A stretch of 64,000 bases of DNA from an uncultured Paracoccaceae bacterium. GTDB taxonomy: Bacteria; Pseudomonadota; Alphaproteobacteria; Rhodobacterales; Rhodobacteraceae. The notes beneath the pieces are model-generated. The model had not been told where the DNA came from. It made no database searches and saw nothing but the letters and a program-made list of their open reading frames with translations. Position 1 is the stretch's first letter; each line of letters opens with the position of its first letter. Location: positions 1 to 64,000 of the forward strand of contig CANNFU010000003.1 of NCBI GenBank assembly GCA_947503965.1, given 5' to 3'. Position numbers and translations under genes: made by a program. Positions 44,259 through 54,582 of this stretch are shown one piece after another.

Positions 44259-46877
44259 ACCCATCATATCACGCAGTTCATAGATCAACGCGAGCGCCTC
44301 TTTCGGGGTTAGTTCATCGGGCAGTATTTCCTTCAGTTTGGCCTCAACTTCAGAGGCCTTCACTTTGGCGGGTTGCGGTGTGGGCGTTGCTGCGAATAGG
44401 GGCAGATCGTCGATAATCGCCTTGCGCGATCCGCCGCCTTCGCGTTCCCCTTTTTCCAACGCCTCCAGCACGACCTTCGCCCGTTCGACCACGACCGGTG
44501 GCAACCCGGCCAGCCGCGCCACCTGCACACCATAACTGCGATCGGCTGTGCCGCGTTTGACCTCGTGCAGGAAGATCACGTCGCCGTCCCATTCCTTGAC
44601 GGTCACGGTGGCGTTTTCGACCCCATTGAGCTTGCCCGCCAGCGCCGCCATCTCGTGATAATGCGTGGCGAACAGCGCGCGGCAGCGGTTTACATCGTGC
44701 AGATGTTCCAGCGTCGCCCAAGCGATTGAAAGTCCATCATAGGTCGCTGTGCCCCGCCCGATTTCATCCAAAATCACCAGCGCCCGGTCATCCGCCTGGT
44801 TGAGGATCGCGGCTGCTTCCACCATCTCGACCATAAACGTGGACCTGCCCCGCGCCAGATCATCAGATGCCCCGACACGGCTGAAGATCTGGCTGACGAC
44901 ACCGATATGTGCATCATTTGCGGGTACGAAACTGCCCATCTGCGCGAGGATCGCCAGCAGCGCGTTCTGGCGCAGGAATGTCGATTTACCGGCCATGTTC
45001 GGCCCGGTCAGCAGCCAGATATGGGCGTCGGTCAGTGTGCAGTCATTGGCGATGAACGGCGCGCCGTCCTTTTGCAAGGCAGCCTCGACCACCGGATGCC
45101 GCCCGCCGGTGATGTCAAAGGCCCGGCTGTCGTCCACCTTTGGCCGTACCCAGCTTTCCGCCGTTGCTAGATGGGCCAGAGCGACGGTCAGATCAATCTC
45201 GGCCAGTGCGCGGGCCAGTCCGCCAAGCGGACCGGCTTGCGCGATTATGGCCTGTGTCAGGCTGGAATAGAGTCTTTTTTCGATCTCAAGTGCCCGTCCG
45301 CCCGCGTTCAGGATGCGGGTTTCAATCTCGGACAGCTCAACCGTGGTAAAGCGCACCTGATTGGCTGTGGTCTGGCGGTGAATGAACCGGTCATCGGCCA
45401 TCATCTTGTCGGCATGGGTGGCGGTGGTTTCGATGAAATAGCCCAGCACATTGTTGTGCTTGATCTTCAGCGATTGCACGCCGGACAGTCGCACGTAGTC
45501 TGCCTGCATCCCGGCAATGACGGACCGGCCTTCGTCGCGCAGTTTGCGCACCTCATCCAGTTCGTCATCATAACCGGGGGCGATGAAACCGCCGTCGCGC
45601 GCCAGCAAAGGCGGTTCGGCGACAAGTGCGTTGTCGAGCAATGCCAGCAGATCATCATGGCCTGTCAGGTTTTGCGCGGCATCGGCCAGCAATCCGGGCA
45701 TATCGTCTGGCAGAACAGCAGCCAATGCCGTTGCCTGCCCTATGGTGTTCCGAATGGCGGCCATGTCGCGTGGTCCGCCCCGATCCAGCGCCAGCCGCGA
45801 CAGCGCCCGGTCCAGATCATGTACACCGCGCAGATTGTCCCGGATATCGGCGGTTAATCGACCCTGTTCCGCCAGAAACGCCACAGAATCCTGCCGGTCG
45901 GTGATCACCGCAAGCGTGCAGGACGGCGACGCCAGCCGCCGTTCCAACAATCGCGCGCCGCCTGCCGTGACTGTCCGATCAATGCAATGCAACAGTGAGC
46001 CCTGCCGCCCACCGCCCATGGCCTGCGTCAGTTCCAGTGATTTCCGAGTGGCCGCATCAATCTGCATCGCGGCTGTCTGCCCCTCCAACACTGGCGGGCG
46101 TAACAGAGGCAGGTTTCCCTTTTGCGTGATATCAAGATATTCGGCCACAGCAGACATCGCCGCAATTTCGGGTCGGCCAAAGCTGCCAAAGGCATCAAGC
46201 GACCCGACTTTGTAGAGCGCACAAAGCCGCTTTTCACCTGCAGTGCTGTCAAATGCGGCGGCCCCCAACGTGGTCAGGGTTGCGCCTGAATCAGACACTA
46301 TTCCAGCCCAATCGCCCTCGGAACCATCAACGACGATCACCTCTTTTGGGGTCAGTCGCGCCAGTTCCGGCCCCAGCGCGGCCCCAGCACAAGGCATCAC
46401 ATGAAACGCCCCGGTCGAGATATCGACCCACGCCAGCGCCCCCTGATCCCGGACCACATGATAGGCCGCCAGAAAGTTGTGGCGGCGCGCATCCAGCAAT
46501 GAATCCTCGGTCAGCGTTCCGGGTGTGACCAGCCGCACCACCTCGCGCTTGACCACCGCCTTATAGCCGCGCTTCTTCGCCTCGGCCGGGCTTTCCATCT
46601 GCTCGCACACGGCGACGCGAAACCCCTTGCGGATCAGCGTCAGAAAATACCCCTCGGCGGCATGATGCGGCACGCCGCACATCGGGATATCCTCATCCTC
46701 GTGCTTGCCGCGTTTGGTCAGGGCGATGTCCAGCGCCTCGGCCGCCGCCACTGCATCGTCAAAAAACATCTCGTAAAAATCGCCCATGCGATAGAACAAG
46801 AGCGCATCGGGATACTGCGCCTTGATCTCAAGATATTGCGCCATCATGGGCGTGACAGTGGCTTTGGTAGTGGTCAT
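44250..46877 (-). CDS. mutS: DNA mismatch repair protein MutS
   Basis: An 875-residue mismatch-recognition ATPase: TPMMAQYLEIKAQYPDALLFYRMGDFYEMF with the mismatch-reading Phe-x-Glu (FYEMF) at the start, a connector and lever domain, Walker A GPNMAGKSTFLRQNALL, and the FATHYHEM motif. The start at 46877 gives MTTTKATVTPMMAQY; the longer frame upstream is not homologous. It is divergent from maeB by 123 bp. Confidence 0.97.
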   Translation of the reverse strand: MTTTKATVTPMMAQYLEIKAQYPDALLFYRMGDFYEMFFDDAVAAAEALDIALTKRGKHEDEDIPMCGVPHHAAEGYFLTLIRKGFRVAVCEQMESPAEAKKRGYKAVVKREVVRLVTPGTLTEDSLLDARRHNFLAAYHVVRDQGALAWVDISTGAFHVMPCAGAALGPELARLTPKEVIVVDGSEGDWAGIVSDSGATLTTLGAAAFDSTAGEKRLCALYKVGSLDAFGSFGRPEIAAMSAVAEYLDITQKGNLPLLRPPVLEGQTAAMQIDAATRKSLELTQAMGGGRQGSLLHCIDRTVTAGGARLLERRLASPSCTLAVITDRQDSVAFLAEQGRLTADIRDNLRGVHDLDRALSRLALDRGGPRDMAAIRNTIGQATALAAVLPDDMPGLLADAAQNLTGHDDLLALLDNALVAEPPLLARDGGFIAPGYDDELDEVRKLRDEGRSVIAGMQADYVRLSGVQSLKIKHNNVLGYFIETTATHADKMMADDRFIHRQTTANQVRFTTVELSEIETRILNAGGRALEIEKRLYSSLTQAIIAQAGPLGGLARALAEIDLTVALAHLATAESWVRPKVDDSRAFDITGGRHPVVEAALQKDGAPFIANDCTLTDAHIWLLTGPNMAGKSTFLRQNALLAILAQMGSFVPANDAHIGVVSQIFSRVGASDDLARGRSTFMVEMVEAAAILNQADDRALVILDEIGRGTATYDGLSIAWATLEHLHDVNRCRALFATHYHEMAALAGKLNGVENATVTVKEWDGDVIFLHEVKRGTADRSYGVQVARLAGLPPVVVERAKVVLEALEKGEREGGGSRKAIIDDLPLFAATPTPQPAKVKASEVEAKLKEILPDELTPKEALALIYELRDMMGDG

Positions 46878-47000
46878 GCATCCCCCGGGATCATCAGCGC
46901 CAACACTACCAGCCCCAGAATCCGGCGAAACCCCGAAATCACGTTGCGGGCGCGTTCCGGAACCCGTTATGTCTTGGGGACGGAAATTTGGGGGGACAGC

Positions 47001-49256
47001 ATGCCAAAGAACAAACTCACGCGCGAAGACGCGCTGCAATTCCATATGAAGCCGACCCCCGGCAAATGGGAAATTCAGGCGACCGTGCCGATGACGACCC
47101 AGCGCGACCTGTCGCTAGCCTATTCCCCCGGCGTCGCCATCCCGTGCGAGGAAATCGCGGCAGACCCGTCCACCGCCTATGATTACACCAACAAGGGCAA
47201 TCTGGTCGCCGTGATCTCCAACGGTACAGCCGTCCTTGGCCTCGGCAACCTTGGTGCGCTGGGCAGCAAACCGGTGATGGAGGGCAAATCCGTCCTCTTC
47301 AAACGCTTCGCCGACGTGAACTCCATCGACATCGAACTCGACACCGAAGACCCCGATAAATTCATCGAAGCCGTGCGGCTCATGGGCCCGACATTCGGCG
47401 GCATCAACCTTGAGGACATCAAGGCCCCCGAATGCTTCATCATCGAACAGACGCTCAAGGAACAGATGGATATCCCCGTGTTCCACGACGACCAGCATGG
47501 GACAGCGGTGATCTGCGCGGCGGGTCTGATCAACGCGCTGCACCTGTCCGGCAAAAAGATCGAGAATGTCAAAATCGTCCTCAACGGGGCCGGGGCGGCG
47601 GGCATCGCCTGTATTGAACTGCTGAAGTTCATGGGCGCGCGGCACGACAATTGCATCGTCTGCGACACCAAGGGTGTGATCTATCAAGGCCGCACCGAAG
47701 GCATGAACCAATGGAAATCCGCCCACGCGGTAAAGACGGAATTGCGGACGCTCGATGAGGCGATGAAAGGCTGCGATGTGTTTCTGGGCGTATCGGTCAA
47801 AGGGGCCGTGACGCAGAAAATGGTGTCTAACATGGCGGAAAACCCAGTTATTTTCGCGATGGCGAACCCTGATCCGGAGATCACACCAGAGGATGCACAT
47901 GCGGTGCGCGAGGATGCCATCGTCGCCACCGGGCGCAGCGATTACCCCAATCAGGTCAACAACGTCCTCGGCTTCCCCTACCTGTTCCGTGGTGCGCTTG
48001 ATATCCATGCCCGCGCCATCAACGAGGAAATGAAAATCGCCTGCGCCGAAGCGCTCGCCGCCTTGGCGCGCGAGGATGTCCCGGACGAGGTCGCCATGGC
48101 CTATGGCAAGAAACTCACCTTCGGGCGCGACTACATCATCCCCACGCCCTTCGACCCCCGCCTGATCCACAGGATCCCAACTGCCGTGGCACAGGCTGGC
48201 ATGAAAACCGGCGTCGCGCGGCGGCCCATCGTGGATATGGACGCTTACGAACTGTCACTCAAATCGCGCATGGACCCGACCCAATCCATCCTGCGCAGCC
48301 TGAATGCGCGGGCGCGCGCCAATCAATCCACGCTGGTCTTTGCCGAAGGTGATGACCCGCGTGTCTTGCGGGCGGCGGTGTTGTATCAGCGGTCCGGCAT
48401 GGGCAAGGCGCTGATTGTCGGGCGCGATGATGATGTGAAGGAAAAGCTGACCGCCGAAGGGCTGCCCGAGGCCTATGAAGAGCTTGAGATCGTCAATGCG
48501 GCCAATACCGAACATCTCGAAACCTATAAGGGTTTTCTGTATAATCGCCTGCAACGCAAAGGGTTTGATGCGCAGGATGTGCACCGCCTTGCGGCCCGCG
48601 ACCGGCACGTTTTCGCGGCCCTTATGCTGGCCCATGGCCACGCGGACGGGATGGTGACAGGGGCCACACGCAAATCGGCGCATATCCTTGAGCTGATCAA
48701 TCATGTCTTTGATGCCGAACCGCATGACGGTGCGGTCGGGGTCACGGCGGTCCTTCACAAGGGGCGGATCGTGCTGATTTCGGATACGCTGGTGCATGAA
48801 TGGCCGGACGAGAATGATCTGGCCGATATCGCCGAACGCGGCGCATCTGTCGCGCGGGAACTGGGGTTAGAGCCCCGCGTGGCGTTCCTGTCATTCTCGA
48901 CCTTTGGCTATCCGGTGTCGGAACGGGCGGAAAAGATGCACAAGGCGCCCAGGGTGCTGGACGCACGCAAGGCGGATTTCGAGTATGAGGGTGAGATGAC
49001 CGTCGATGTGGCGTTGAACCCCAAGGCGCAGGAGAACTATCCGTTTCAGCGGCTGACCGGCCCGGCCAACGTTCTTGTTGTGCCTGCCCGGCATTCCGCA
49101 TCCATCTCGGTCAAGCTGATGCAGGAAATGGCGGGGGCGACTGTGATCGGGCCGATCCTGTCGGGGATCGGGAAGCCTATTCAGGTGTGTTCGACCGTCT
49201 CTACGGTCAACGATATCCTCAACATGGCGGTGATTGCCGCGTGCAAGGTCGACTGA
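47001..49256 (+). CDS. maeB: NADP-dependent malic enzyme with phosphotransacetylase-like domain
   Basis: A 751-residue multi-domain enzyme. The N-terminal malic enzyme (VPMTTQRDLSLAYSPGVAIP, DIKAPECFIIEQTLKEQ, VFHDDQHGTAVICAAGL, and an NAD(P)-binding fold) is followed by a C-terminal phosphate acetyltransferase-type domain (from about residue 440). It decarboxylates malate to pyruvate, linking the TCA cycle to acetyl-CoA supply. ATG 47001 gives MPKNKLTREDALQFH, and a G-rich SD lies just upstream. It shares one base with the next start (TGATG). Confidence 0.96.
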   Translation: MPKNKLTREDALQFHMKPTPGKWEIQATVPMTTQRDLSLAYSPGVAIPCEEIAADPSTAYDYTNKGNLVAVISNGTAVLGLGNLGALGSKPVMEGKSVLFKRFADVNSIDIELDTEDPDKFIEAVRLMGPTFGGINLEDIKAPECFIIEQTLKEQMDIPVFHDDQHGTAVICAAGLINALHLSGKKIENVKIVLNGAGAAGIACIELLKFMGARHDNCIVCDTKGVIYQGRTEGMNQWKSAHAVKTELRTLDEAMKGCDVFLGVSVKGAVTQKMVSNMAENPVIFAMANPDPEITPEDAHAVREDAIVATGRSDYPNQVNNVLGFPYLFRGALDIHARAINEEMKIACAEALAALAREDVPDEVAMAYGKKLTFGRDYIIPTPFDPRLIHRIPTAVAQAGMKTGVARRPIVDMDAYELSLKSRMDPTQSILRSLNARARANQSTLVFAEGDDPRVLRAAVLYQRSGMGKALIVGRDDDVKEKLTAEGLPEAYEELEIVNAANTEHLETYKGFLYNRLQRKGFDAQDVHRLAARDRHVFAALMLAHGHADGMVTGATRKSAHILELINHVFDAEPHDGAVGVTAVLHKGRIVLISDTLVHEWPDENDLADIAERGASVARELGLEPRVAFLSFSTFGYPVSERAEKMHKAPRVLDARKADFEYEGEMTVDVALNPKAQENYPFQRLTGPANVLVVPARHSASISVKLMQEMAGATVIGPILSGIGKPIQVCSTVSTVNDILNMAVIAACKVD

Positions 49257-50122
49257 TGGCGATCTGGAACCTTGGGTCGATCAACGCGGATTTTGTCTAT
49301 GCGGTGCCGCAGATCCCCGCACCGGGCGAGACATTGGCATCAACCGGTCGCAAAGCCTTTCTGGGTGGCAAAGGGGCCAATATGTCGGTCGCCGCGGCCC
49401 GCGCAGCGGCGCATGTGAACCATATAGGTGCTGTGGGCGAAGACGGGCGCTGGGCCGTGCAGCGCCTGCTGGAATACGGGGTCGATACCCGCAACATCAC
49501 CGAGGTCGCAACGGAAACGGCGCAGGCCATCATCATGGTCACTCCCGATGGCGAAAACGCGATCATCCTGCATCCGGGCGCAAATGTGGTGATCCCGCAG
49601 GCCACGCTGCAAACCGCGATGGCCGAGGCGCAGACGGGTGATTGGCTGGTGATCCAGAACGAAACCAATCTGCAACGCACCGCCGCAGCGTTGGGCAAGA
49701 AAATGGGGCTGAAGGTCGCTTATGCCGCCGCCCCTTTTGATGCGGACCGGGTGCAGGCGGTGCTGCCGCATCTCGACTTCCTGATCCTGAACGCCATTGA
49801 GGCCGAGCAGCTGGAAAAAGCCACTGGCCAATCGCCCGCCGACATGGCTGTCGCTGATGTCATCGTGACGCTGGGGGCAGACGGGGCCGACTGGTACGGG
49901 CGCGACGGCAAGCAGCATTTCGATGCGATCAAGGTCGATCCGGTCGACACGACCGGTGCAGGCGACACCTTCACCGGCTACGTCCTCGCCGGGCTCGACC
50001 GGGGCATGCCCATGGCGCAGGCCATCCAGCAGGCGACGAAAGCTGGCGCACTGATGGTCACCCGCCACGGCACAGCGGATGTGATCCCGGATCTGTCCGA
50101 GGTGCAGGCGTTTCAGCTTTGA
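49256..50122 (+). CDS. PfkB/ribokinase-type sugar kinase
   Basis: A 288-residue kinase with [22 protein letters not shown] at the N-terminus, the [16 protein letters not shown] substrate box, and [20 protein letters not shown] with the catalytic Asp near the C-terminus. The organisation is that of ribokinase (RbsK), but the exact substrate (ribose or another pentose/nucleoside) cannot be fixed. It starts on the last base of the maeB stop and overlaps the convergent msrA by 10 bp. Confidence 0.88.
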   Translation: MAIWNLGSINADFVYAVPQIPAPGETLASTGRKAFLGGKGANMSVAAARAAAHVNHIGAVGEDGRWAVQRLLEYGVDTRNITEVATETAQAIIMVTPDGENAIILHPGANVVIPQATLQTAMAEAQTGDWLVIQNETNLQRTAAALGKKMGLKVAYAAAPFDADRVQAVLPHLDFLILNAIEAEQLEKATGQSPADMAVADVIVTLGADGADWYGRDGKQHFDAIKVDPVDTTGAGDTFTGYVLAGLDRGMPMAQAIQQATKAGALMVTRHGTADVIPDLSEVQAFQL

Positions 50123-50751
50123 CCGGCTGCAAACAGCGCTGCGTCACCCCATAGCTGACGCACACGCTCATCCCGACCGCAGGCATTGCGATAGAATTTA
50201 TAGGCTTCGGCCTGTGATTTCACGCCGCGACGGGTCACGACCAATGTCGTGCCGCGATAGTAGTTCTGATGGATCTCTTCAGCCTGATAAAATGTGGCAG
50301 CATCCAGAATGGGGGTCACGATGCGCTGGCCCAGCGTCTGCTGCGCGCGGGTCTTTGCGGCCTCGGCAGCGGCGCGTTCGGCTGGGTTAGAGACGAAAAT
50401 GGCTGTGCGATAGCTGTCACCCCGGTCACAGAACTGCCCGCCCGCATCTGTGGGATCAACAGACCGAAAGAACGCGTGAAGCAGTTGTTCATAGCTGACG
50501 ATATCAGCGTCATAGGTGATTTCGACGGCTTCGTAATGCCCTGACCCCTTGATCGTGCTGTAGGTCGGATTGGCGGTTGTCCCGCCGGTATAGCCCGACA
50601 CGACGTCGCGGACGCCTTGCAGCGATTCAAAGTCGCTTTCCACGCACCAGAAACAGCCGCCCGCCACGATGGTGGTGCGGATCTCTTCTGCTGTTGCTGT
50701 ACCGGGCAGACCGGCCATGATCAGGGCGAGGGCCTTTAACACTCTTCGCAT
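50113..50751 (-). CDS. msrA: Exported peptide methionine sulfoxide reductase MsrA
   Basis: A 212-residue protein with a signal peptide (residues 1-21, ending GTATA) and MsrA motifs: [15 protein letters not shown] (catalytic Cys in GCFWC), [25 protein letters not shown], and C-terminal resolving Cys in NACGRDE. It repairs Met-S-sulfoxide, in the periplasm if the signal is used. No msrB is near. It is divergent from the aminotransferase gene. Confidence 0.93.
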   Translation of the reverse strand: MRRVLKALALIMAGLPGTATAEEIRTTIVAGGCFWCVESDFESLQGVRDVVSGYTGGTTANPTYSTIKGSGHYEAVEITYDADIVSYEQLLHAFFRSVDPTDAGGQFCDRGDSYRTAIFVSNPAERAAAEAAKTRAQQTLGQRIVTPILDAATFYQAEEIHQNYYRGTTLVVTRRGVKSQAEAYKFYRNACGRDERVRQLWGDAALFAAGQS

Positions 50752-50845
50752 CGGGTTCTCCTTTTCCAGTCATCCTTGCCCGTTGATCTGCATCAGGCAA
50801 GCCACCATGGCCTGCGTTCACGCGCAGTTGACAGGTGGGGTGCCA

Positions 50846-50867
50846 CAAAAATCTTGGAAGATTTTTG
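50846..50867. repeat. Perfect A+T-rich hairpin
   Basis: CAAAAATCTT (50846-50855) and AAGATTTTTG (50858-50867) are exact reverse complements separated by GG. It directly abuts a second palindrome (50868-50891), so two perfect hairpins stand side by side in the divergent msrA-aminotransferase gap. Confidence 0.85.
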
Positions 50868-50891
50868 CCAAGACTATTCGAATAGTCTTGG
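50868..50891. repeat. Perfect 24-bp palindrome with TTCGAA centre
   Basis: The 24 bases 50868-50891 are a perfect 12+12 palindrome: CCAAGACTATTC followed by GAATAGTCTTGG, centred on TTCGAA. There is no spacer, as expected for a dimer-binding operator or a repeat element. It lies 53 bp before the aminotransferase start. Confidence 0.9.
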
Positions 50892-50944
50892 ACAGCCGCC
50901 ACCCTCTGCCTGATCATGACCGCAAACCAAGTTTGAAAGATCTC

Positions 50945-51844
50945 ATGAACAACATCACTACCCATCAGGCCGAAGAAGACGCCCGCAATGAAAACATCCT
51001 GATTTATGTCGACGGGCGGATCGTGCCCAAAGCGCATGCAACAGTCAGCGTCTATGACAGCGGCTTCATGCTGGGTGATGGTGTCTGGGAAGGGCTGCGC
51101 CTTTATGATGGGAAATGGGCGTTCCTGGATGAACATATCGACCGGTTGTTTGAGGCCGCGAAGGCGATTGATCTGGATATCGGGACGGATCGAAATGGGG
51201 TCGTTTCCGCTTTGTTAGAGACACAAAAGGCCAACGGCATGACCTCCGATGCCCATGCGCGCCTGATGGTGACGCGCGGGATCAAGATACGCCCGTTTCA
51301 GCACCCAAGCCTGTCGCAATCCGGCCCGACCTTCGTGATTATCATGGAGCATTCGAGACCCAAAATCCCCCGCCCGATTACATTGGCCACCGTCCCCCAC
51401 CAACGCGGGCTGCCGATGACGCAGGACCCCAAGCTGAACAGCCATTCCAAGCTGAACTGCATCCTGGCCTGCATCGCCGCGCAAAAGGCGGGCGCGGATG
51501 AGGCGTTGATGCTGGATGTGCATGGTTTCGTGAACACGACAAATGCCTGCAACTTTTTTATCGTGAAGAAAGGTGCGGTTTGGACCAGCACCAGCGATTA
51601 CTGCATGAACGGCATCACCCGGCAGAAGGTCATAGATCTGTGTCGTGCGAATGACATCCCGGTGTACGAACGCAACTTCAGTCTGGTCGATACCTATTCC
51701 GCAGATGAGGCGTTTTTGACGGGCACCTTTGGGGCGCAGACGCCGGTCAGCACGATCGATGGACGTGTGATTGGCGCGGGGAGGTTGGGGCCGGTCACCG
51801 CACGGTTGCGCGACCTTTATAAGGATCTGGTGGCCCGTTCATGA
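50945..51844 (+). CDS. Class IV (D-amino acid / branched-chain type) aminotransferase
   Basis: A 299-residue fold-type IV PLP enzyme: YVDGRIVPKAHATVSVYDSGF, DGVWEGLRLYDGKW, HIDRLF, and SHSKLNCILACIAAQKAGADEALMLD with Lys169 the likely PLP lysine. Branched-chain, D-amino-acid and aminodeoxychorismate enzymes share this fold; specificity is not decidable here. ATG 50945 is used, with no strong SD. It overlaps the following sulfotransferase-like gene by 4 nt, so they are made together. Confidence 0.88.
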   Translation: MNNITTHQAEEDARNENILIYVDGRIVPKAHATVSVYDSGFMLGDGVWEGLRLYDGKWAFLDEHIDRLFEAAKAIDLDIGTDRNGVVSALLETQKANGMTSDAHARLMVTRGIKIRPFQHPSLSQSGPTFVIIMEHSRPKIPRPITLATVPHQRGLPMTQDPKLNSHSKLNCILACIAAQKAGADEALMLDVHGFVNTTNACNFFIVKKGAVWTSTSDYCMNGITRQKVIDLCRANDIPVYERNFSLVDTYSADEAFLTGTFGAQTPVSTIDGRVIGAGRLGPVTARLRDLYKDLVARS

Positions 51845-52536
51845 GGATCGCGATGTGGTCCGGACCACGGAACCTGTCGACCGCGATGATGTATGCGTTT
51901 GGCAATCGCGCTGATTTTGCCGTTTGGGATGAGCCGTTTTACGCGCCGTATCTTGCGGCGACCGGGGCGGACCACCCGATGCGGGACGCGGTTCTGGCCG
52001 CACACGAGACTGATCCACAGGTCGTCGGGCGGTGCTGCATAGACTCTATCCCGGCCCAAAAGCCGCATTTTTACATGAAGCACATGCCGCATCACATGGT
52101 CGATGGCTTCCCGCTGGACTGGGCCAGGGACTGTGTGAACATCCACCTGATCCGCCATCCTACCCGCGTGATTGCGAGTTATGGGGCCAAACGGGACCGG
52201 ATGACGCTGGAGGATATTGGTTTTCCGCAGCAGGCCGCACTTTATGCGCGTCTTGGTGGTCTTGTCGTCGACAGTGCAGATATCCGGATAGACCCGGAGA
52301 AGATGCTGAAAAAACTCTGCAATGCCATAGGGTTGGATTTTGATCCGGCAATGCTGTCTTGGCCCGCCGGGCCGCGGCAGGAGGATGGCGTCTGGGCCGC
52401 GCATTGGTATGGGGCCGTGCATCAAAGCACCGGTTTTGCAGGCGCAGAGGGGCCGTTGCCGGATGTGGCAGAACACCAAGAGCTGCTGGATCGGGCCATG
52501 CCGTATTACACGGGCATGGCGGCGGGCAAACTTTAG
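51841..52536 (+). CDS. Sulfotransferase-family protein
   Basis: A 231-residue protein beginning MRIAMWSGPRNLSTAMMYAFG, a PAPS-type 5'-phosphosulfate loop, followed by DWARDCVNIHLIRHPTRVIASYGAK, the usual 3'-phosphate-binding region. It belongs to the small sulfotransferase/HAD-neighbour group common in roseobacters. The acceptor is not known. It is coupled to the aminotransferase and convergent, with a 4-nt overlap, to the SCP2 gene. Confidence 0.75.
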   Translation: MRIAMWSGPRNLSTAMMYAFGNRADFAVWDEPFYAPYLAATGADHPMRDAVLAAHETDPQVVGRCCIDSIPAQKPHFYMKHMPHHMVDGFPLDWARDCVNIHLIRHPTRVIASYGAKRDRMTLEDIGFPQQAALYARLGGLVVDSADIRIDPEKMLKKLCNAIGLDFDPAMLSWPAGPRQEDGVWAAHWYGAVHQSTGFAGAEGPLPDVAEHQELLDRAMPYYTGMAAGKL

Positions 52537-52820
52537 GCTTTCAGCAACTCGCCCAGTTTCATCGCGGTCGTGACGTCGCCGGATACTTTCAGCTTGCCCA
52601 TCATGACACCGGTCATCGGGTTCAGCTTGCCTGCAATCAGTTTTGCCAGATTTTCAGCGGTGATGCGGATGGTACAGGCCGTGTCACGGTCATCGCGGCT
52701 GACAGTGTTGTCTGCCAGGACAATGACACCGTCTGGCCCGCAATCGAACTTGAGACTGCCGTCAAATGTGCTGTTGGACAGCCCCTTTTGCATTCTGTCT
52801 GCGATCTGTGAAATGTCCAA
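52533..52820 (-). CDS. SCP2 sterol-binding-domain protein
   Basis: A 95-residue stand-alone SCP2 domain: CTIRITAENLAKLIAGKLNPMTGVMMGKLKVSGDVTTAMKLGELL. In bacteria it is thought to bind lipids or acyl-CoA; the specific ligand is unknown. Both strands of the 77-bp gap upstream show no other gene. Confidence 0.85.
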   Translation of the reverse strand: MDISQIADRMQKGLSNSTFDGSLKFDCGPDGVIVLADNTVSRDDRDTACTIRITAENLAKLIAGKLNPMTGVMMGKLKVSGDVTTAMKLGELLKA

Positions 52821-52897
52821 AACCGTCCTCCATTATGATGTTAAGCAATCGGTAGGTGGATGGCGGGTTTGCCGCAACCGTGACGCTGGGTGAAAAC

Positions 52898-53359
52898 CTA
52901 TAGTGGCTTTTCCAACTGCACCTCCTTGCCGGACCGCTGACCGGTCAGCACATAGCCCAGCGACTGATACATCGCGATGGCGACGTGGTTGTCTTCAACC
53001 GCCTGAATTTGCACGCAGCGCCGCCCGCGATTGCGCGCCCAGTTTTCGGCAAAACCCAGTGCAGCCGTTCCATAGCGGCGTCGCTGGAAATCCTTGCCGA
53101 TCAAAAGCCGCCAGACATAGACGGCATCAGGCGCGTCGATCTCTCCACGATCTTCGTGTTCTGCCATATCGATAAGCGCAATCAGACCGATCCGCCTATC
53201 CCCGTCCCATAGGCAAAAGTCATAAGCGCCGGTTTCGAACCGGGCCTGCGCGATGGTCAGGATATTGGGCGCGATAAAGCGGTCCTGATCCGCATGGACA
53301 GTGATGTTTTCCAGCGGAACGACATCCTTGCCGGTGATCGGGCGCGCCTCCAGCGGCAT
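52898..53359 (-). CDS. GNAT family N-acetyltransferase
   Basis: A 153-residue GNAT protein with VYVWRLLIGKDFQRRRYGTAALGFAENWA, where the Gln-Arg-Arg-Arg-Tyr-Gly-Thr is the acetyl-CoA loop, and the C-terminal NHVAIAMYQSLGYVLTG. The substrate cannot be told. It begins 2 bp after the argG stop, and is therefore probably co-transcribed with argG. Confidence 0.85.
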   Translation of the reverse strand: MPLEARPITGKDVVPLENITVHADQDRFIAPNILTIAQARFETGAYDFCLWDGDRRIGLIALIDMAEHEDRGEIDAPDAVYVWRLLIGKDFQRRRYGTAALGFAENWARNRGRRCVQIQAVEDNHVAIAMYQSLGYVLTGQRSGKEVQLEKPL

Positions 53360-53361
53360 GG

Positions 53362-54582
53362 CTACCCTTTCGCGCGACGGTTCCGTGCCGCCAGCAACTT
53401 TAGCCGCAATGCGTTCAACTGGATGAACCCTTGTGCGTCGGTCTGGTCGTAGGCGCCCATGTCGTCTTCGAACGTCACATGTTCTTCAGAATAGAGCGTT
53501 TTGTCCGACCAGCGGGCGACCGTGTTGCAGGACCCTTTGTAGAGTTTCACGCGCACCGTGCCTGATACATGTTCCTGTGACTTGTCGATCAGCGCCTGCA
53601 GCATTTCGCGTTCGGGGCTGAACCAGAAGCCGTTATAGATCAGCTCTGCGTAGCGCGGCATGATGCTGTCTTTCAGGTGCCCTGCACCCGCGTCCAACGT
53701 GATTTGTTCGATGCCGCGATGGGCCTCGAGCAATACCGTGCCGCCGGGGGTTTCGTAGATGCCGCGGGACTTCATGCCGATGAACCGGTTTTCCACCAGA
53801 TCGAGCCGCCCGACGCCATGCTTGCCGCCCAGTTCGTTCAACCTGGTCAGAATGGTCGCAGGCGACATCATTTCGCCGTTGATCGCGACGGCATCGCCGC
53901 GTTCAAAGGTGATTTCGACCATTTCGGGTGTCTCGGGTGCCTCTTCAGGCGCGACGGTGCGCTGATAGACGTAATCCGGTGCTTCCTCTGCCGGGTTTTC
54001 GAGGACCTTCCCTTCGGACGAGGTGTGCAGCAGGTTGGCATCAACGCTGAACGGCGCCTCACCGCGTTTGTCCTTAGCGATGGGGATCTGATGCTTTTCT
54101 GCAAAGTCGATCAGCTTGGTCCGGCTGCCCAGATCCCATTCACGCCAGGGGGCGATGACCTTGATTTCCGGGTTCAGCGCATAGGCGGCCAGTTCAAAGC
54201 GGATCTGATCATTGCCCTTGCCCGTGGCACCATGGGACACGGCATCGGCACCTTCGGCGGCGGCGATTTCAACCAGGCGCTTGGAAATCAGAGGCCGGGC
54301 GATGGAGGTGCCAAGCAGATACAGCCCCTCATAGAGCGCATTGGCCCGGAACATCGGGAAGACGAAATCGCGCACGAATTCTTCGCGCAGGTCTTCGATA
54401 TAGATGCTGGCGGCGCCCATCATCTCGGCCTTTTTGCGGGCGGGCTCCAGCTCTTCGCCCTGGCCCAGATCGGCGGTGAAGGTCACGACCTCGCAGCCAT
54501 ATTCCGTCTGCAGCCATTTCAGGATGATCGAGGTATCAAGGCCGCCGGAATAGGCCAAAACAACTTTCTTCGGAGCAGTCAT
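53362..54582 (-). CDS. argG: Argininosuccinate synthase
   Basis: A 406-residue enzyme with the P-loop [18 protein letters not shown] at residues 7-24, [16 protein letters not shown] and the [28 protein letters not shown]-terminus. It condenses citrulline and aspartate. ATG 54582 ([14 protein letters not shown]) is chosen; the longer frame upstream is unrelated. It transcribes away from the membrane-protein gene at 54718. Confidence 0.98.
   Translation of the reverse strand: MTAPKKVVLAYSGGLDTSIILKWLQTEYGCEVVTFTADLGQGEELEPARKKAEMMGAASIYIEDLREEFVRDFVFPMFRANALYEGLYLLGTSIARPLISKRLVEIAAAEGADAVSHGATGKGNDQIRFELAAYALNPEIKVIAPWREWDLGSRTKLIDFAEKHQIPIAKDKRGEAPFSVDANLLHTSSEGKVLENPAEEAPDYVYQRTVAPEEAPETPEMVEITFERGDAVAINGEMMSPATILTRLNELGGKHGVGRLDLVENRFIGMKSRGIYETPGGTVLLEAHRGIEQITLDAGAGHLKDSIMPRYAELIYNGFWFSPEREMLQALIDKSQEHVSGTVRVKLYKGSCNTVARWSDKTLYSEEHVTFEDDMGAYDQTDAQGFIQLNALRLKLLAARNRRAKG

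Noticed and set aside
47115-48170. 351-codon open frame on the minus strand
   Set aside because: It is antisense to maeB.
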